The translations under genes and the position numbers were made by a program. A stretch of DNA of 34,910 bases, taken from contig NTKG01000008.1 of the NCBI GenBank assembly GCA_002457305.1, positions 1 through 34,910 of the forward strand, in the 5' to 3' direction. Positions within the stretch are counted from its first letter, which is position 1; each line of letters starts with the position of its first letter. The stretch comes from Bacteroidetes bacterium MED-G21. GTDB lineage: Bacteria > Bacteroidota > Bacteroidia > Flavobacteriales > UBA7430. Below, piece after piece: positions 25,782-33,860 of this stretch. The notes beneath the pieces were generated by a model that had not been told where the DNA came from, did not search any database, and saw only the letters and a list, made by a program, of their open reading frames with translations.

Positions 25782-27395
25782 ATGTACAACAGTTTAAATA
25801 GTACAAATAGAATTCAAAATCTAGAAAATGCTTTTGAAGTAAACTATGATATTATTGTTGTAGGTGGAGGAATTACGGGTTCTGGAATTGCTTTAGATGC
25901 TGCTTCTAGGGGAATGAAAGTTTTGCTTTTGGAGAAGCAAGACTTTGCTGCAGGAACAAGCTCGAGGTCTACCAAATTGATTCATGGTGGCTTACGTTAT
26001 TTGAAACAATTTAATTTTTCTTTGGTGAGACAAGTTGGACAAGAGCGCTCTATATTATATCAAAATGCCCCTTATTTAGTCTATCCCGAAAAACTTTTTT
26101 TACCAATTTATAAAACTGGAAAATTAGGTTATTCCTTAACTTCTTTTGCATTGTGGTTTTATGAATTTCTATCAGGTGTTCTAAAAAATGAGCGACGCAA
26201 AATGTTGTCTATGGAAGAGGCAGCTAAAGAAGAACCCATGCTTACTAAAGAAGGTTTATTAGGTGCTGGAGTTTATTACGAATACCGAACTGATGATGCT
26301 AGACTGACTATCGAAGTTTTAAAAACGGCGGTGAATTATGGAGCTCATGCTTTTAACTACATAGAGGTGAATAATTTTATTGAAAGCAATGGGGAAATCG
26401 CAGGGGTAAAAGCCACCGATCTTATCAATGGTACTTCATATAGCTTTAGGGCAAATTATGTTGTTAATGCTACCGGCCCATGGGTAGATCAATTACGAAA
26501 GAAAAATGCTGAAAAACTAGATAAACATCTGTGCCTTACTAAAGGTGTGCATTTGGTTTTTCCTCACAAAAAATTTCCAATAAAGCATTCGATGTATTTT
26601 GATGTTTCAGATGGGCGGATGATTTTTGCAGTAAAGCGCGATGATATTGTTTATTTAGGCACAACAGATACAGAATATCATGATCGATTGGAAGAGCCTA
26701 TTTGTACTCAAGAAGATGTGCAATATCTTTTGAAAGCGGCAAATAATATGTTTCCAACCCTTCATTTAAGTTCTGCGGACATCTGTTCTTCATGGGCTGG
26801 CTTAAGGCCGCTTATATATGAAAAAGGAAAGTCTCCCTCAGAAATTTCTCGTAAAGATGAAATTTTTGTTGCTAAAAATGGATTGATCTCTATAGCAGGT
26901 GGGAAGTTAACAGCCTATAGAAAAATGGCTCAAAAAGTGGTGGATCAAATCGTTAGAAAGGAAAAGCGATTTGGAAAGTGTAAAACAGATGCTGTTCTTT
27001 TGTGCGGTACTCAAGAAAAAGGTGCGGCTGCTTATGAGTCCATGAGAATTCGTTTGAAAAAATATGAGTCAAAATTTAATTCTGAGAAGCAGCTCATAAA
27101 ATTATTACATACCTATGGTGAGGCCTGTTTTAACATGCTCGAAAAAGCGGACGATATAAGCAGCCTTACATATGCGGAAATAGACTACTGTATAGAAAAT
27201 GAAGGATTGGAATATCTATCAGATTATTATATACGTAGATCAGCTAAAGCGCACTTTTCAATTGATGATACTAAACAGACGCTTCAGCAGGTGATTCAGT
27301 ATTATGCCTCAAAGAAAAATTTATTGGAACATCAAATTCAATTCGAAAAAGAACGCATTGATCATCTCTTTAGAACAACTTTGATTAAGTTCTAA
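25782..27395 (+). CDS. glpD: GlpD, FAD-dependent glycerol-3-phosphate dehydrogenase/oxidase
   Basis: 537 residues. Oxidises glycerol 3-phosphate to dihydroxyacetone phosphate, passing electrons to quinone at the inner face of the membrane, or to oxygen in oxidase forms. The FAD dinucleotide fold IIVVGGGITGSGIALDAASRG (about 25-45) is followed by the DAO-family segment GTSSRSTKLIHGGLRYLKQF, TDDARLTIEVLKTAVNYGA, NATGPWVDQLR, GTTDTEYHDRLEEP, AGLRPLI and SIAGGKLTAYRKMA. No E. coli-like GlpF or glp regulator is adjacent. Dehydrogenase or oxidase activity cannot be told from sequence reading alone. Confidence 0.93.
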   Translation: MYNSLNSTNRIQNLENAFEVNYDIIVVGGGITGSGIALDAASRGMKVLLLEKQDFAAGTSSRSTKLIHGGLRYLKQFNFSLVRQVGQERSILYQNAPYLVYPEKLFLPIYKTGKLGYSLTSFALWFYEFLSGVLKNERRKMLSMEEAAKEEPMLTKEGLLGAGVYYEYRTDDARLTIEVLKTAVNYGAHAFNYIEVNNFIESNGEIAGVKATDLINGTSYSFRANYVVNATGPWVDQLRKKNAEKLDKHLCLTKGVHLVFPHKKFPIKHSMYFDVSDGRMIFAVKRDDIVYLGTTDTEYHDRLEEPICTQEDVQYLLKAANNMFPTLHLSSADICSSWAGLRPLIYEKGKSPSEISRKDEIFVAKNGLISIAGGKLTAYRKMAQKVVDQIVRKEKRFGKCKTDAVLLCGTQEKGAAAYESMRIRLKKYESKFNSEKQLIKLLHTYGEACFNMLEKADDISSLTYAEIDYCIENEGLEYLSDYYIRRSAKAHFSIDDTKQTLQQVIQYYASKKNLLEHQIQFEKERIDHLFRTTLIKF

Positions 27396-27409
27396 TTTGA
27401 GTATATTTG
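27380..27409 (+). promoter_or_regulatory. Consensus promoter for the paaY-like gene inside the glpD 3' end
   Basis: TTTG at 27380-27383, 18-bp spacer, TATATTTG at 27402-27409: full match to the Bacteroidota promoter. The -33 box lies within the last codons of glpD. It places the paaY-like gene under its own control, with a leader of about 20 nt. Confidence 0.65.
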
Positions 27410-27434
27410 GAATAAGTACTTAAAAAAACGCAAA

Positions 27435-28028
27435 ATGATATTTGAATTTAACGGATACAAGCCAGTCATCCATCAAAGTGCTTTTATTCATCCGCAAGCT
27501 AATGTTACTGGGAATGTCATTATTGGTAAAGATGTTTATGTAGGTCCTGGTGCTACTATTAGAGGTGATTGGGGTGAAATCGTTATTGAAGATGGTTGCA
27601 ATGTTCAAGAGAATTGCGTCATTCATATGTTCCCAGGCACAACTGTAACCTTAAAGAAGGGTGCACATATTGGTCATGGTGCCGTTATTCATGGCGCAAC
27701 TATTGGAGATAATGTCTTGGTGGGTATGAATGCTGTTGTGATGGACGATTGTGAAATTGGAGCGAACAGTATTGTTGGTGCACTTTGCTTTATTCCTGCA
27801 AATACTATTATTGCTGAACGAAAAGTAGTGGTGGGAAATCCTGCAAAAGTGGTGAAAGATGTGAGTGATGAAATGATTGATTGGAAATCTAAAGGAACCG
27901 CACTGTATCAAAAGTTACCCAACGATTGTGTGCATGGATTAAAAGAATGTGAGCCACTAAGCGAAATTCCTGCCAATCGTCCTAAACAGGAAAATGCATA
28001 CAAGACATGGAAAAAGTCAAATAAATGA
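27435..28028 (+). CDS. paaY: PaaY-like hexapeptide-repeat thioesterase/acyltransferase
   Basis: 197 residues. A left-handed beta-helix of hexapeptide repeats (about 15-145: ANVTGNVIIGKDVYVGPGAT, IGDNVLVGMNAVVMDDCEIG) of the gamma-carbonic-anhydrase-like family. The His-containing stretches VIHMFPG and AHIGHGAVIHGATIG suit the trimer-interface metal site. The C-terminal LPNDCVHGLKECEPL matches the PaaY/CaiE subgroup. PaaY is a thioesterase that relieves CoA trapping by dead-end ring-CoA products. Paa genes on both sides support this; a plain gamma carbonic anhydrase-like protein is the alternative. Its stop overlaps the next gene's start by ATGA. Confidence 0.8.
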   Translation: MIFEFNGYKPVIHQSAFIHPQANVTGNVIIGKDVYVGPGATIRGDWGEIVIEDGCNVQENCVIHMFPGTTVTLKKGAHIGHGAVIHGATIGDNVLVGMNAVVMDDCEIGANSIVGALCFIPANTIIAERKVVVGNPAKVVKDVSDEMIDWKSKGTALYQKLPNDCVHGLKECEPLSEIPANRPKQENAYKTWKKSNK

Positions 28029-29098
28029 TGAAATTTATTTCCAATACGATTAGATTTTTTTTCCTGCTTATCAGTTTTTTTGCTTTGTATGTTATAGGTG
28101 CTATTTTACACGGAATGGCAACAGAGCATCATTTTCCAGATCAGCTTAAACTTTCAGAAGAGTTAGAGTTTGTTCAAGCTATTTCAGACACAACTTTTGA
28201 GTTTATTTCTTGGAATATAGGCTATATGGGTTTGGGAGAAGAATCTGATTTCTTTTATGATGGGGGCGAAGATGTATTCACATCCAAAGACTTAATTCAA
28301 AAGAATACGGATGGGATTATTGATTTCATTCAAGACCATTCTTATGTAGACTTTTTTCTTTTACAAGAAGTAGACAGTATGAGTTGGCGTTCTAATAAAC
28401 TCAATTTTTTTCAAAAAATAGAAAATTCTTGGCGGTACAACTACGCTTTAAATTATGCCTCTTCATTTGTTCCCATACCTATTTTTAATCCCTTAGGTCC
28501 TGTTTATGGAGGCCTATGTTCCATGACTCATTTTCCGGTAATAGATGCATTTAGATATGACTTGCGAACTGAAAGTGCATGGCCAAAGCGCCTCTTTTTT
28601 CTTAAAAGATGTTTTCTTACACAACGAATACCACTTTTAGAAAAGGAACTTATTGTGATTAACATTCATAATTCTGCTTATGATAAATCTGGAATTAAAA
28701 AGAATAAAGAGATGCAATATATATTGAATTTTGCCGAAAGAGAATTCGATAAAGGCAATTATGTGGTCATTGGTGGCGATTGGAATCAAAGCCCACCAAA
28801 CTATTCAAACAATACAATACCAGAATTATATAAAAACAGCTCATTTACAAATGATGATATTCCGCAAGACTGGAAGTGGGTAGCAGATGTTAATACGCCT
28901 ACCAATAGAAAGTTAAACATGCCTTATACTAAGGGTGTTAGTTATACCTCTGTAATCGATCATTATTTGATATCGCCAAATGTAAGCGTCGATTCTATTG
29001 CAGTGGTTGATATGCAGTTTAAATATTCTGACCACCAGCCGGTGTATCTTAAGGTTACTTTGGATAAGGGTTCAAACCAATTTAAACCCGCTCAATAA
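28025..29098 (+). CDS. Membrane-anchored endonuclease/exonuclease/phosphatase family protein
   Basis: 357 residues. An N-terminal membrane segment (about 9-27, IRFFFLLISFFALYVIGAIL) suggests anchoring with the catalytic domain outside the cytoplasm. EEP-fold motifs are FEFISWNIGYMGL, FFLLQEVDSMSW (metal-binding Glu), VIGGDWNQSP and the closing SDHQPVYLKV with the Asp-His pair. Substrates in this superfamily range from nucleic acids to sphingomyelin and inositol phosphates, so none is assigned. It overlaps the paaY-like gene by 4 bp (ATGA), a sign of translational coupling, and runs 17 bp into the convergent thiolase gene. Confidence 0.85.
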   Translation: MMKFISNTIRFFFLLISFFALYVIGAILHGMATEHHFPDQLKLSEELEFVQAISDTTFEFISWNIGYMGLGEESDFFYDGGEDVFTSKDLIQKNTDGIIDFIQDHSYVDFFLLQEVDSMSWRSNKLNFFQKIENSWRYNYALNYASSFVPIPIFNPLGPVYGGLCSMTHFPVIDAFRYDLRTESAWPKRLFFLKRCFLTQRIPLLEKELIVINIHNSAYDKSGIKKNKEMQYILNFAEREFDKGNYVVIGGDWNQSPPNYSNNTIPELYKNSSFTNDDIPQDWKWVADVNTPTNRKLNMPYTKGVSYTSVIDHYLISPNVSVDSIAVVDMQFKYSDHQPVYLKVTLDKGSNQFKPAQ

Positions 29099-30287
29099 CA
29101 GTGGCATAGCCCTGTCCTACACCGATACACATGGTGCAAAGAGCATAACGTTTGTTTTGTTTTTGCAATTCAAGAGCAGCGGTTTGTATAATACGCGTTC
29201 CTGAAACACCTAATGGATGACCCAGTGCAATGGCACCCCCATTTGGATTAATGCGTGCATCATCATCTTTTAGTCCCATCTCACGAATACAAGCCAAAGA
29301 CTGTGCAGAGAAGGCTTCGTTTAATTCGATGATGTCCATATCATCTAAAGTTAAGCCAGCTTTTGCGAGTGCTTTTTCAGACGCTTTTACGGGGCCTATT
29401 CCCATAATGCGAGGTTCCACACCTACAACTGCTGAACTTACAATTTTAGCAGTGGGTTTTAAGTTGTATTTTTTTACAGCATCATCTGAAGCTAAGAGCA
29501 TGGCTGCAGCACCATCATTTAATCCGGAAGCATTTCCGGCAGTTACCGTGCCTTCTTTTTTGAAAGCTGTTCGGAGTTTTCCTAATACTTCTAGAGAGCT
29601 GTTTGCTTTTATAAATTCATCTTTTGAGAAGATGATCGGGTCTTTTTTTCTTTGCGGAATTTCTACCGATACTGTTTCTAAATCAAAACGACCTTCGGCT
29701 TGAGCTTTTGCTGCTTTTTGTTGAGAGTTTAAGGCAAATTTATCTTGGTCTTCTCTGGAGATATTATACATTTCAGCTAAATTTTCAGCAGTAGATCCCA
29801 TGCCTTCTGAACCATACATGGCATCGAGTTTTTTATTTACAAAACGCCATCCAAAGCTCGAGTCGAACATTTGTGCGTCCCTGCCAAAAGGTTTTGATGC
29901 TTTGGAAATTACCCAGGGTCCACGCGTCATGTTTTCCACACCACCTGCCAACATCACATCGGCATCACCTAACTGAATGACACGGCTGGCATTAATAATG
30001 GCCGACATTCCTGAGGCACACAAACGGTTTACAGTTTCGCCAGGAACTGTGTAAGGAAGGCCTGCCAGAAGCAAAGACATACGAGCAACATTTCGGTTGT
30101 CTTCTCCAGCCTGATTTGCACAGCCCATAATCACATCTTCAATAGCTTCCTTAGGTACATTTGGATTTCTATCCATGAGGGTTTTAATCACCAAGGCTCC
30201 TAAATCATCAACCCTTTTTGTTGCTAAAGCACCTCCAAAATTTCCTAAAGGTGTTCGAATGGCATCTATGATGTAAGTTGTTTTCAT
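29082..30287 (-). CDS. paaJ: PaaJ-type 3-oxoadipyl-CoA / 3-oxo-5,6-dehydrosuberyl-CoA thiolase
   Basis: 401 residues, the same length as E. coli PaaJ. Cleaves beta-ketoacyl-CoA with CoA, the last step producing acetyl-CoA and succinyl-CoA. Thiolase active-site residues are Cys90 (VNRLCASGM), His357 (ALGHPLGVSG) and Cys387 (CTMCIGVGQG). The segment GCANQAGEDNRNVARM near 55-70 is characteristic of PaaJ/PcaF thiolases as opposed to ordinary fatty-acid thiolases. Starts 10 bp after paaI, the fourth gene of the minus paa operon; its 3' end overlaps the convergent EEP gene. PcaF-like use in beta-ketoadipate degradation is an alternative. Confidence 0.9.
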   Translation of the reverse strand: MKTTYIIDAIRTPLGNFGGALATKRVDDLGALVIKTLMDRNPNVPKEAIEDVIMGCANQAGEDNRNVARMSLLLAGLPYTVPGETVNRLCASGMSAIINASRVIQLGDADVMLAGGVENMTRGPWVISKASKPFGRDAQMFDSSFGWRFVNKKLDAMYGSEGMGSTAENLAEMYNISREDQDKFALNSQQKAAKAQAEGRFDLETVSVEIPQRKKDPIIFSKDEFIKANSSLEVLGKLRTAFKKEGTVTAGNASGLNDGAAAMLLASDDAVKKYNLKPTAKIVSSAVVGVEPRIMGIGPVKASEKALAKAGLTLDDMDIIELNEAFSAQSLACIREMGLKDDDARINPNGGAIALGHPLGVSGTRIIQTAALELQKQNKRYALCTMCIGVGQGYATVIERV

Positions 30288-30297
30288 AGCTAGAAAT

Positions 30298-30711
30298 TTA
30301 GATTTCCCAATTTTTATCAGTTATGTATACCGTTCCTTTAAATAGTGCTACGGTTTTGTTGTGTTGATTAGTAATAGTGATTTGGTATACACCAATCTTT
30401 TTGGAAAGACTCATTTCTTCGGTGTGTGTTGTGAGCACATCATCTTCTTTACATGCTTCGGTATGTGAAATGGAAGTTTCTACTGAAACGGCTTTTCTTC
30501 CGTGTCCGTTTGATGCAAAGGCAAGAGCACTATCGGCTAAAGAATAGGTAATGCCACCGTGTACGATGTCAAATCCGTTGAGCATTTCTTTGCGAACCGT
30601 CATTTGTAGTACCGATTTTCCGGCACCATCTTCTATGCGTTTGATGCCAAGCCATTTACTAAAAGCATCATTTTCATACATTTTATCGACGATTTTTGAA
30701 GGATGACTCAT
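30298..30711 (-). CDS. paaI: PaaI, hotdog-fold phenylacetyl-CoA-type thioesterase
   Basis: 137 residues, the normal size. A single 4HBT/hotdog domain: MLNGFDIVHGGITYSLADSALAFASNGHGRKAVSVET carries the typical N-G-x-x-x-x-H-G-G stretch followed by the catalytic Asp in LADSA. PaaI hydrolyses ring-hydroxylated phenylacetyl-CoA and so frees CoA when the pathway stalls. Its start codon shares its first base with the last base of paaH, showing tight operon packing. Confidence 0.9.
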   Translation of the reverse strand: MSHPSKIVDKMYENDAFSKWLGIKRIEDGAGKSVLQMTVRKEMLNGFDIVHGGITYSLADSALAFASNGHGRKAVSVETSISHTEACKEDDVLTTHTEEMSLSKKIGVYQITITNQHNKTVALFKGTVYITDKNWEI

Positions 30712-31868
30712 TAATAAAATGTTTTTTGCTCGTTAACCATTTTTCTTAGTAATGGACTAGGACGGTATCGGTCTTCGCAATAATTTTTATAAAGTTCTTC
30801 TAATTGAGTCAGAACCATATCTAAGCCTTTTTCGTCGGCCCAGGCTAAAAGTCCTTTAGGATAGTTTACACCTTTAGTCATGGCCAAGTCAATGTCTTTG
30901 GCCGAAGCGATGTTTAGGAATAAAGCATCAATTGCCTCATTGATGAGCATGGCTGTAATACGATTTACAATTTCAGTTCCTAGAGCTTGATCAGTATTCG
31001 GTTTTGGATTTACAGCACCTGGGCTATAATCGTAAAATCCCTGTCCTGATTTTCTTCCCAATCGTACAGCTTCTACTAACCTTTTTTGTGTAAAAGATGG
31101 TTTGTAACGAGGGTCATAGAAGAAAGCTTTAAATACGGTTTCTGTTACCACATAGTTTACATCGTGACCTATGTAGTCGGTCAATTCAAAAGGTCCCATT
31201 CTAAAACCTCCTATTTCTTTCATTGCCCAGTCTATTGTGGCTACGTCTGCTATTCCTTCTTCGAGGATGCGAATTGCTTCACCATAGAAAGGTCGCGCCA
31301 CACGGTTTACAATAAAACCGGGTGTGTCTTTTGCTAAAACGGTAATCTTTTTCCAGGAATCGATGATGTTTCTCGCTTCATCTGTAATCTCATTAGCAGT
31401 TTGAATGGCAGGAATAATTTCTACCAGTGGCATTAGTGGCGCCGGATTAAAGAAGTGAATTCCTAAAACGCGTTCTGATCGCTCACAAGCTGAGGCTATA
31501 GATGCAATGGACAGTGAAGAGGTGTTGCTGGCAAGAATACAGTCTTTAGAAACCAAGGATTCTATCGATGAGAAAACACCTTTTTTAACATCCAGGTTTT
31601 CAATAATTGCTTCGATGATGATGCCCGATTCTGAAAGTGCCTCCATATGGTCTGCATATGAAATGCGTTTTTGAATCTCTTGGGCTTCTTCTGATTTAAG
31701 TCTTCCTTTTTCTACCAAACGATCCATCACGCTGGCAAGTTTAGATTTAGACAGACTTAATGCTTCAGCTTTGGTGTCGAAAAGAACTACTGAATGTCCT
31801 GCCGTAGCAGCCACCTGAGCAATTCCAGAGCCCATAGCTCCTGCGCCTATAATTCCAACCTTTTTCAT
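30711..31868 (-). CDS. paaH: PaaH, 3-hydroxyacyl-CoA dehydrogenase
   Basis: 385 residues. Oxidises 3-hydroxyadipyl-CoA to 3-oxoadipyl-CoA with NAD. The N-terminal Rossmann fold has GIIGAGAMGSGIAQVAA (5-21); the catalytic centre includes His138 in GIHFFNPAPLMPLVE with Glu150 after it; substrate loop ASNTSSLSI. The first C-terminal 3HCDH domain (GFIVNRVARPF, ELTDYIGHDVNYVV) and a second shorter one (LGTEIVNRITAMLINEA, ITKGVNYPKGLLAW-like) follow. At 385 residues it is shorter than E. coli PaaH (475), the usual form in this phylum. Its start abuts the paaG stop. Confidence 0.9.
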   Translation of the reverse strand: MKKVGIIGAGAMGSGIAQVAATAGHSVVLFDTKAEALSLSKSKLASVMDRLVEKGRLKSEEAQEIQKRISYADHMEALSESGIIIEAIIENLDVKKGVFSSIESLVSKDCILASNTSSLSIASIASACERSERVLGIHFFNPAPLMPLVEIIPAIQTANEITDEARNIIDSWKKITVLAKDTPGFIVNRVARPFYGEAIRILEEGIADVATIDWAMKEIGGFRMGPFELTDYIGHDVNYVVTETVFKAFFYDPRYKPSFTQKRLVEAVRLGRKSGQGFYDYSPGAVNPKPNTDQALGTEIVNRITAMLINEAIDALFLNIASAKDIDLAMTKGVNYPKGLLAWADEKGLDMVLTQLEELYKNYCEDRYRPSPLLRKMVNEQKTFY

Positions 31869-32645
31869 TTATTCACCTTTAAATTTAGGTTTGCGCTTTT
31901 CTAAGAAAGCAGCAACACCTTCATTATAGTCGTATGTTTTTCCGGCAGCGGTTTGCAATTCGTCTTCCAGTGCCAATTGAGCAGTTAAGTCGTTGGTTAT
32001 GGATTTGTTTAGTGCCCTTTTAGTGAGTCCCAAACCAATTGTAGGGAGTGCAGCCAACTTTTTTGCCACCTTTAGTGTTTCTTCCATCAAAGATTCATCA
32101 GCACAAACTTTATAGATCATTCCCATTTTTTCTGCATCTGCGGCCATCACTTTGTCGGCAAGCATCATTAGAGCGGTCGCTTTTTGCATTCCTATGCTAC
32201 GAGGTAAAAAGAAAGTTCCTCCTGAATCGGGAATCAAACCGATTTTGCTAAAGGCTTGTATGAAAGCAACCGACTCTCCGGCAATTGTAATGTCGCAAGC
32301 CAAAGCTATGTTTGCTCCAGCACCTGCAGCAACACCATTTACCGCACATACAATGGGTTTTTCAATTGATCGGATGCGTTTTATAATTGGGTTGTAGTGT
32401 TCCCTAACGATAACGCTTAGCTTAGGTCCTTCTGGGGCGGTGAGCTCTTGCAAGTCTTGCCCGGCACAAAAAGCTTTGCCTTCACCAGTTAATAAAATTG
32501 ACCTAACTGCAGGATTCTTTTCGCAGTTGTCTAGAATCTCTTGAAGTTCGAATGCCATTTCTTTATTAAAACTGTTAAATACTTTTGGGCGATTTAGTTT
32601 AATAATGCAAACCTGATCTTCAATGTTAATTTCTATGTGGCTCAT
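31869..32645 (-). CDS. paaG: PaaG, 1,2-epoxyphenylacetyl-CoA isomerase
   Basis: 258 residues, crotonase fold. Isomerises ring-1,2-epoxyphenylacetyl-CoA to oxepin-CoA, and acts again on a later dehydroadipyl-CoA. GKAFCAGQDLQEL and GVAAGAGANIALACDITIA form the oxyanion hole. FSKIGLIPDSGGTFFLPR has the Asp that serves as the PaaG general acid/base, and there is no first-site Glu (Asn at that place), as in isomerases. First gene of paaG-paaH-paaI-paaJ, with a -7 box 17 bp upstream. The IPDSGG motif separates it from hydratase PaaF. Confidence 0.92.
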   Translation of the reverse strand: MSHIEINIEDQVCIIKLNRPKVFNSFNKEMAFELQEILDNCEKNPAVRSILLTGEGKAFCAGQDLQELTAPEGPKLSVIVREHYNPIIKRIRSIEKPIVCAVNGVAAGAGANIALACDITIAGESVAFIQAFSKIGLIPDSGGTFFLPRSIGMQKATALMMLADKVMAADAEKMGMIYKVCADESLMEETLKVAKKLAALPTIGLGLTKRALNKSITNDLTAQLALEDELQTAAGKTYDYNEGVAAFLEKRKPKFKGE

Positions 32646-32662
32646 GTTTTAGTATTAGTCAT

Positions 32663-32670
32663 CAAATTTA
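32663..32670 (-). promoter_or_regulatory. Probable -7 element of the paaGHIJ operon
   Basis: Minus strand reads TAAATTTG, exact TAnnTTTG, 17 bp before the paaG start. A weak -33 (TTCG) lies 20 bp further up. Confidence 0.45.
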
Positions 32671-32765
32671 CATTAAAATCTATATACGAGCGAAAAATAT
32701 TTCTGTTCTACTTTCTATTAATAAGAAACTTTTTTGAGGATGCTGTGAAACCTTTAGGAATTACA

Positions 32766-32773
32766 TAAATTTG
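32766..32773 (+). promoter_or_regulatory. Probable -7 element of paaE
   Basis: TAAATTTG, exact TAnnTTTG, 16 bp before the paaE ATG; the -33 candidate TGTG at 32744-32747 is weak. With the box at 32663 it makes the 144-bp region a divergent paa promoter. Confidence 0.45.
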
Positions 32774-32789
32774 CACAAATCTAAATCCT

Positions 32790-33860
32790 ATGGCTAATTT
32801 TTATAGTTTGGAAGTTAAAGCGTTGAAGCGAGAAACAACGGAGTGTGTTTCGATAGCATTCGATGTTCCTTCAGATTTGGTTGCTGAATTCAAATTCATT
32901 CAAGGGCAATATGTCACTTTTAGATTGGATTTAAATGGTGAGGAAATTCGCAGATCATATTCTATTTGTTCCAGTCCTTATGGTGAAGAACTCAGAGTGG
33001 CTGTAAAGCAAATACCCAATGGTAAGTTCTCTACTTATGCAAACACAACTCTTAAAGTAGGAGACAAGCTTGATGTGATGCCTCCTTTAGGTAGCTTTTA
33101 TACAGCGCTTGATTCTAACCAAGTAAAGAACTATGCAGCTTTTGCTTCAGGTTCGGGAATTACGCCAATTATGTCGATTCTCCGCGCCACTTTAAGTAAA
33201 GAAGCACAAAGTAATTTTACTTTATTCTACGGAAATAAAACAAATCAAACCATTATTTTTAATAGCGATTTAGAAGATTTAAAAAAGGAATACCCAAATC
33301 GTTTTCAGGTTTATCATGTATTAAGTAGGACAGATGATGTTCAAGATAAATTTAAAGGAAGGCTATCTGCTGAAAAGTGTAAAGCGTTTCATAATGACTT
33401 GATTGATCTGAAAAAATTAGATGAGGTCTTTTTGTGTGGTCCTGAACAGATGATTTTTGATGTTAAGGAGGCTTTAATAAGTGAAGGCGTTAAGGCGTCG
33501 AGCATACATTTTGAGTTGTTTACAAGCTCATCACAAACGACTAAAGCAGATGATGTTAGTGCGAAATCTGAAGGCGCAAACGCCCAAATTGAGGTGATTG
33601 TAGATGGTGATTCACACCATTTTGAACTCGCTGAAAATGGGGATTCTGTTTTGGAAGCAGCGATTGCCGTAGATGCAGATGTTCCTTTTGCATGTAAAGG
33701 TGGTGTATGTTGTGCATGCAAGGCAAAAGTGATGGAAGGTTCCGTAAAGATGGATGTAAATTATGCCCTAGACGAAGATGAAGTGGAAGAAGGTTATATT
33801 CTTACCTGTCAGTCTCACCCCACATCCGATAAAGTTGTAATCGATTTTGATGAAATATAA
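32790..33860 (+). CDS. paaE: PaaE, phenylacetyl-CoA epoxidase reductase subunit
   Basis: 356 residues, E. coli PaaE size. Passes electrons from NADPH through FAD and a 2Fe-2S cluster to the di-iron epoxidase PaaABC(D). The FAD domain has RRSYSICSSP (54-63); the NAD(P) domain has GSGITPIMSI (121-130) and EVFLCGPEQMI (212-222). A linker rich in Ser/Lys/Ala (about 247-265) leads to a plant-type ferredoxin domain with cysteines 302, 307, 310 and 340 as cluster ligands (CKGGVCCAC ... LTC). The oxygenase genes are not next to it. Related reductases of other ring oxygenases look alike; the paa neighbours favour PaaE. Confidence 0.9.
   Translation: MANFYSLEVKALKRETTECVSIAFDVPSDLVAEFKFIQGQYVTFRLDLNGEEIRRSYSICSSPYGEELRVAVKQIPNGKFSTYANTTLKVGDKLDVMPPLGSFYTALDSNQVKNYAAFASGSGITPIMSILRATLSKEAQSNFTLFYGNKTNQTIIFNSDLEDLKKEYPNRFQVYHVLSRTDDVQDKFKGRLSAEKCKAFHNDLIDLKKLDEVFLCGPEQMIFDVKEALISEGVKASSIHFELFTSSSQTTKADDVSAKSEGANAQIEVIVDGDSHHFELAENGDSVLEAAIAVDADVPFACKGGVCCACKAKVMEGSVKMDVNYALDEDEVEEGYILTCQSHPTSDKVVIDFDEI

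Noticed and set aside
27420-27911. Minus-strand frames of 68 and 86 codons
   Set aside because: They are shadows of the hexapeptide repeats of the paaY-like gene; the Asn/His/Ile-rich product follows from the repeat codons.
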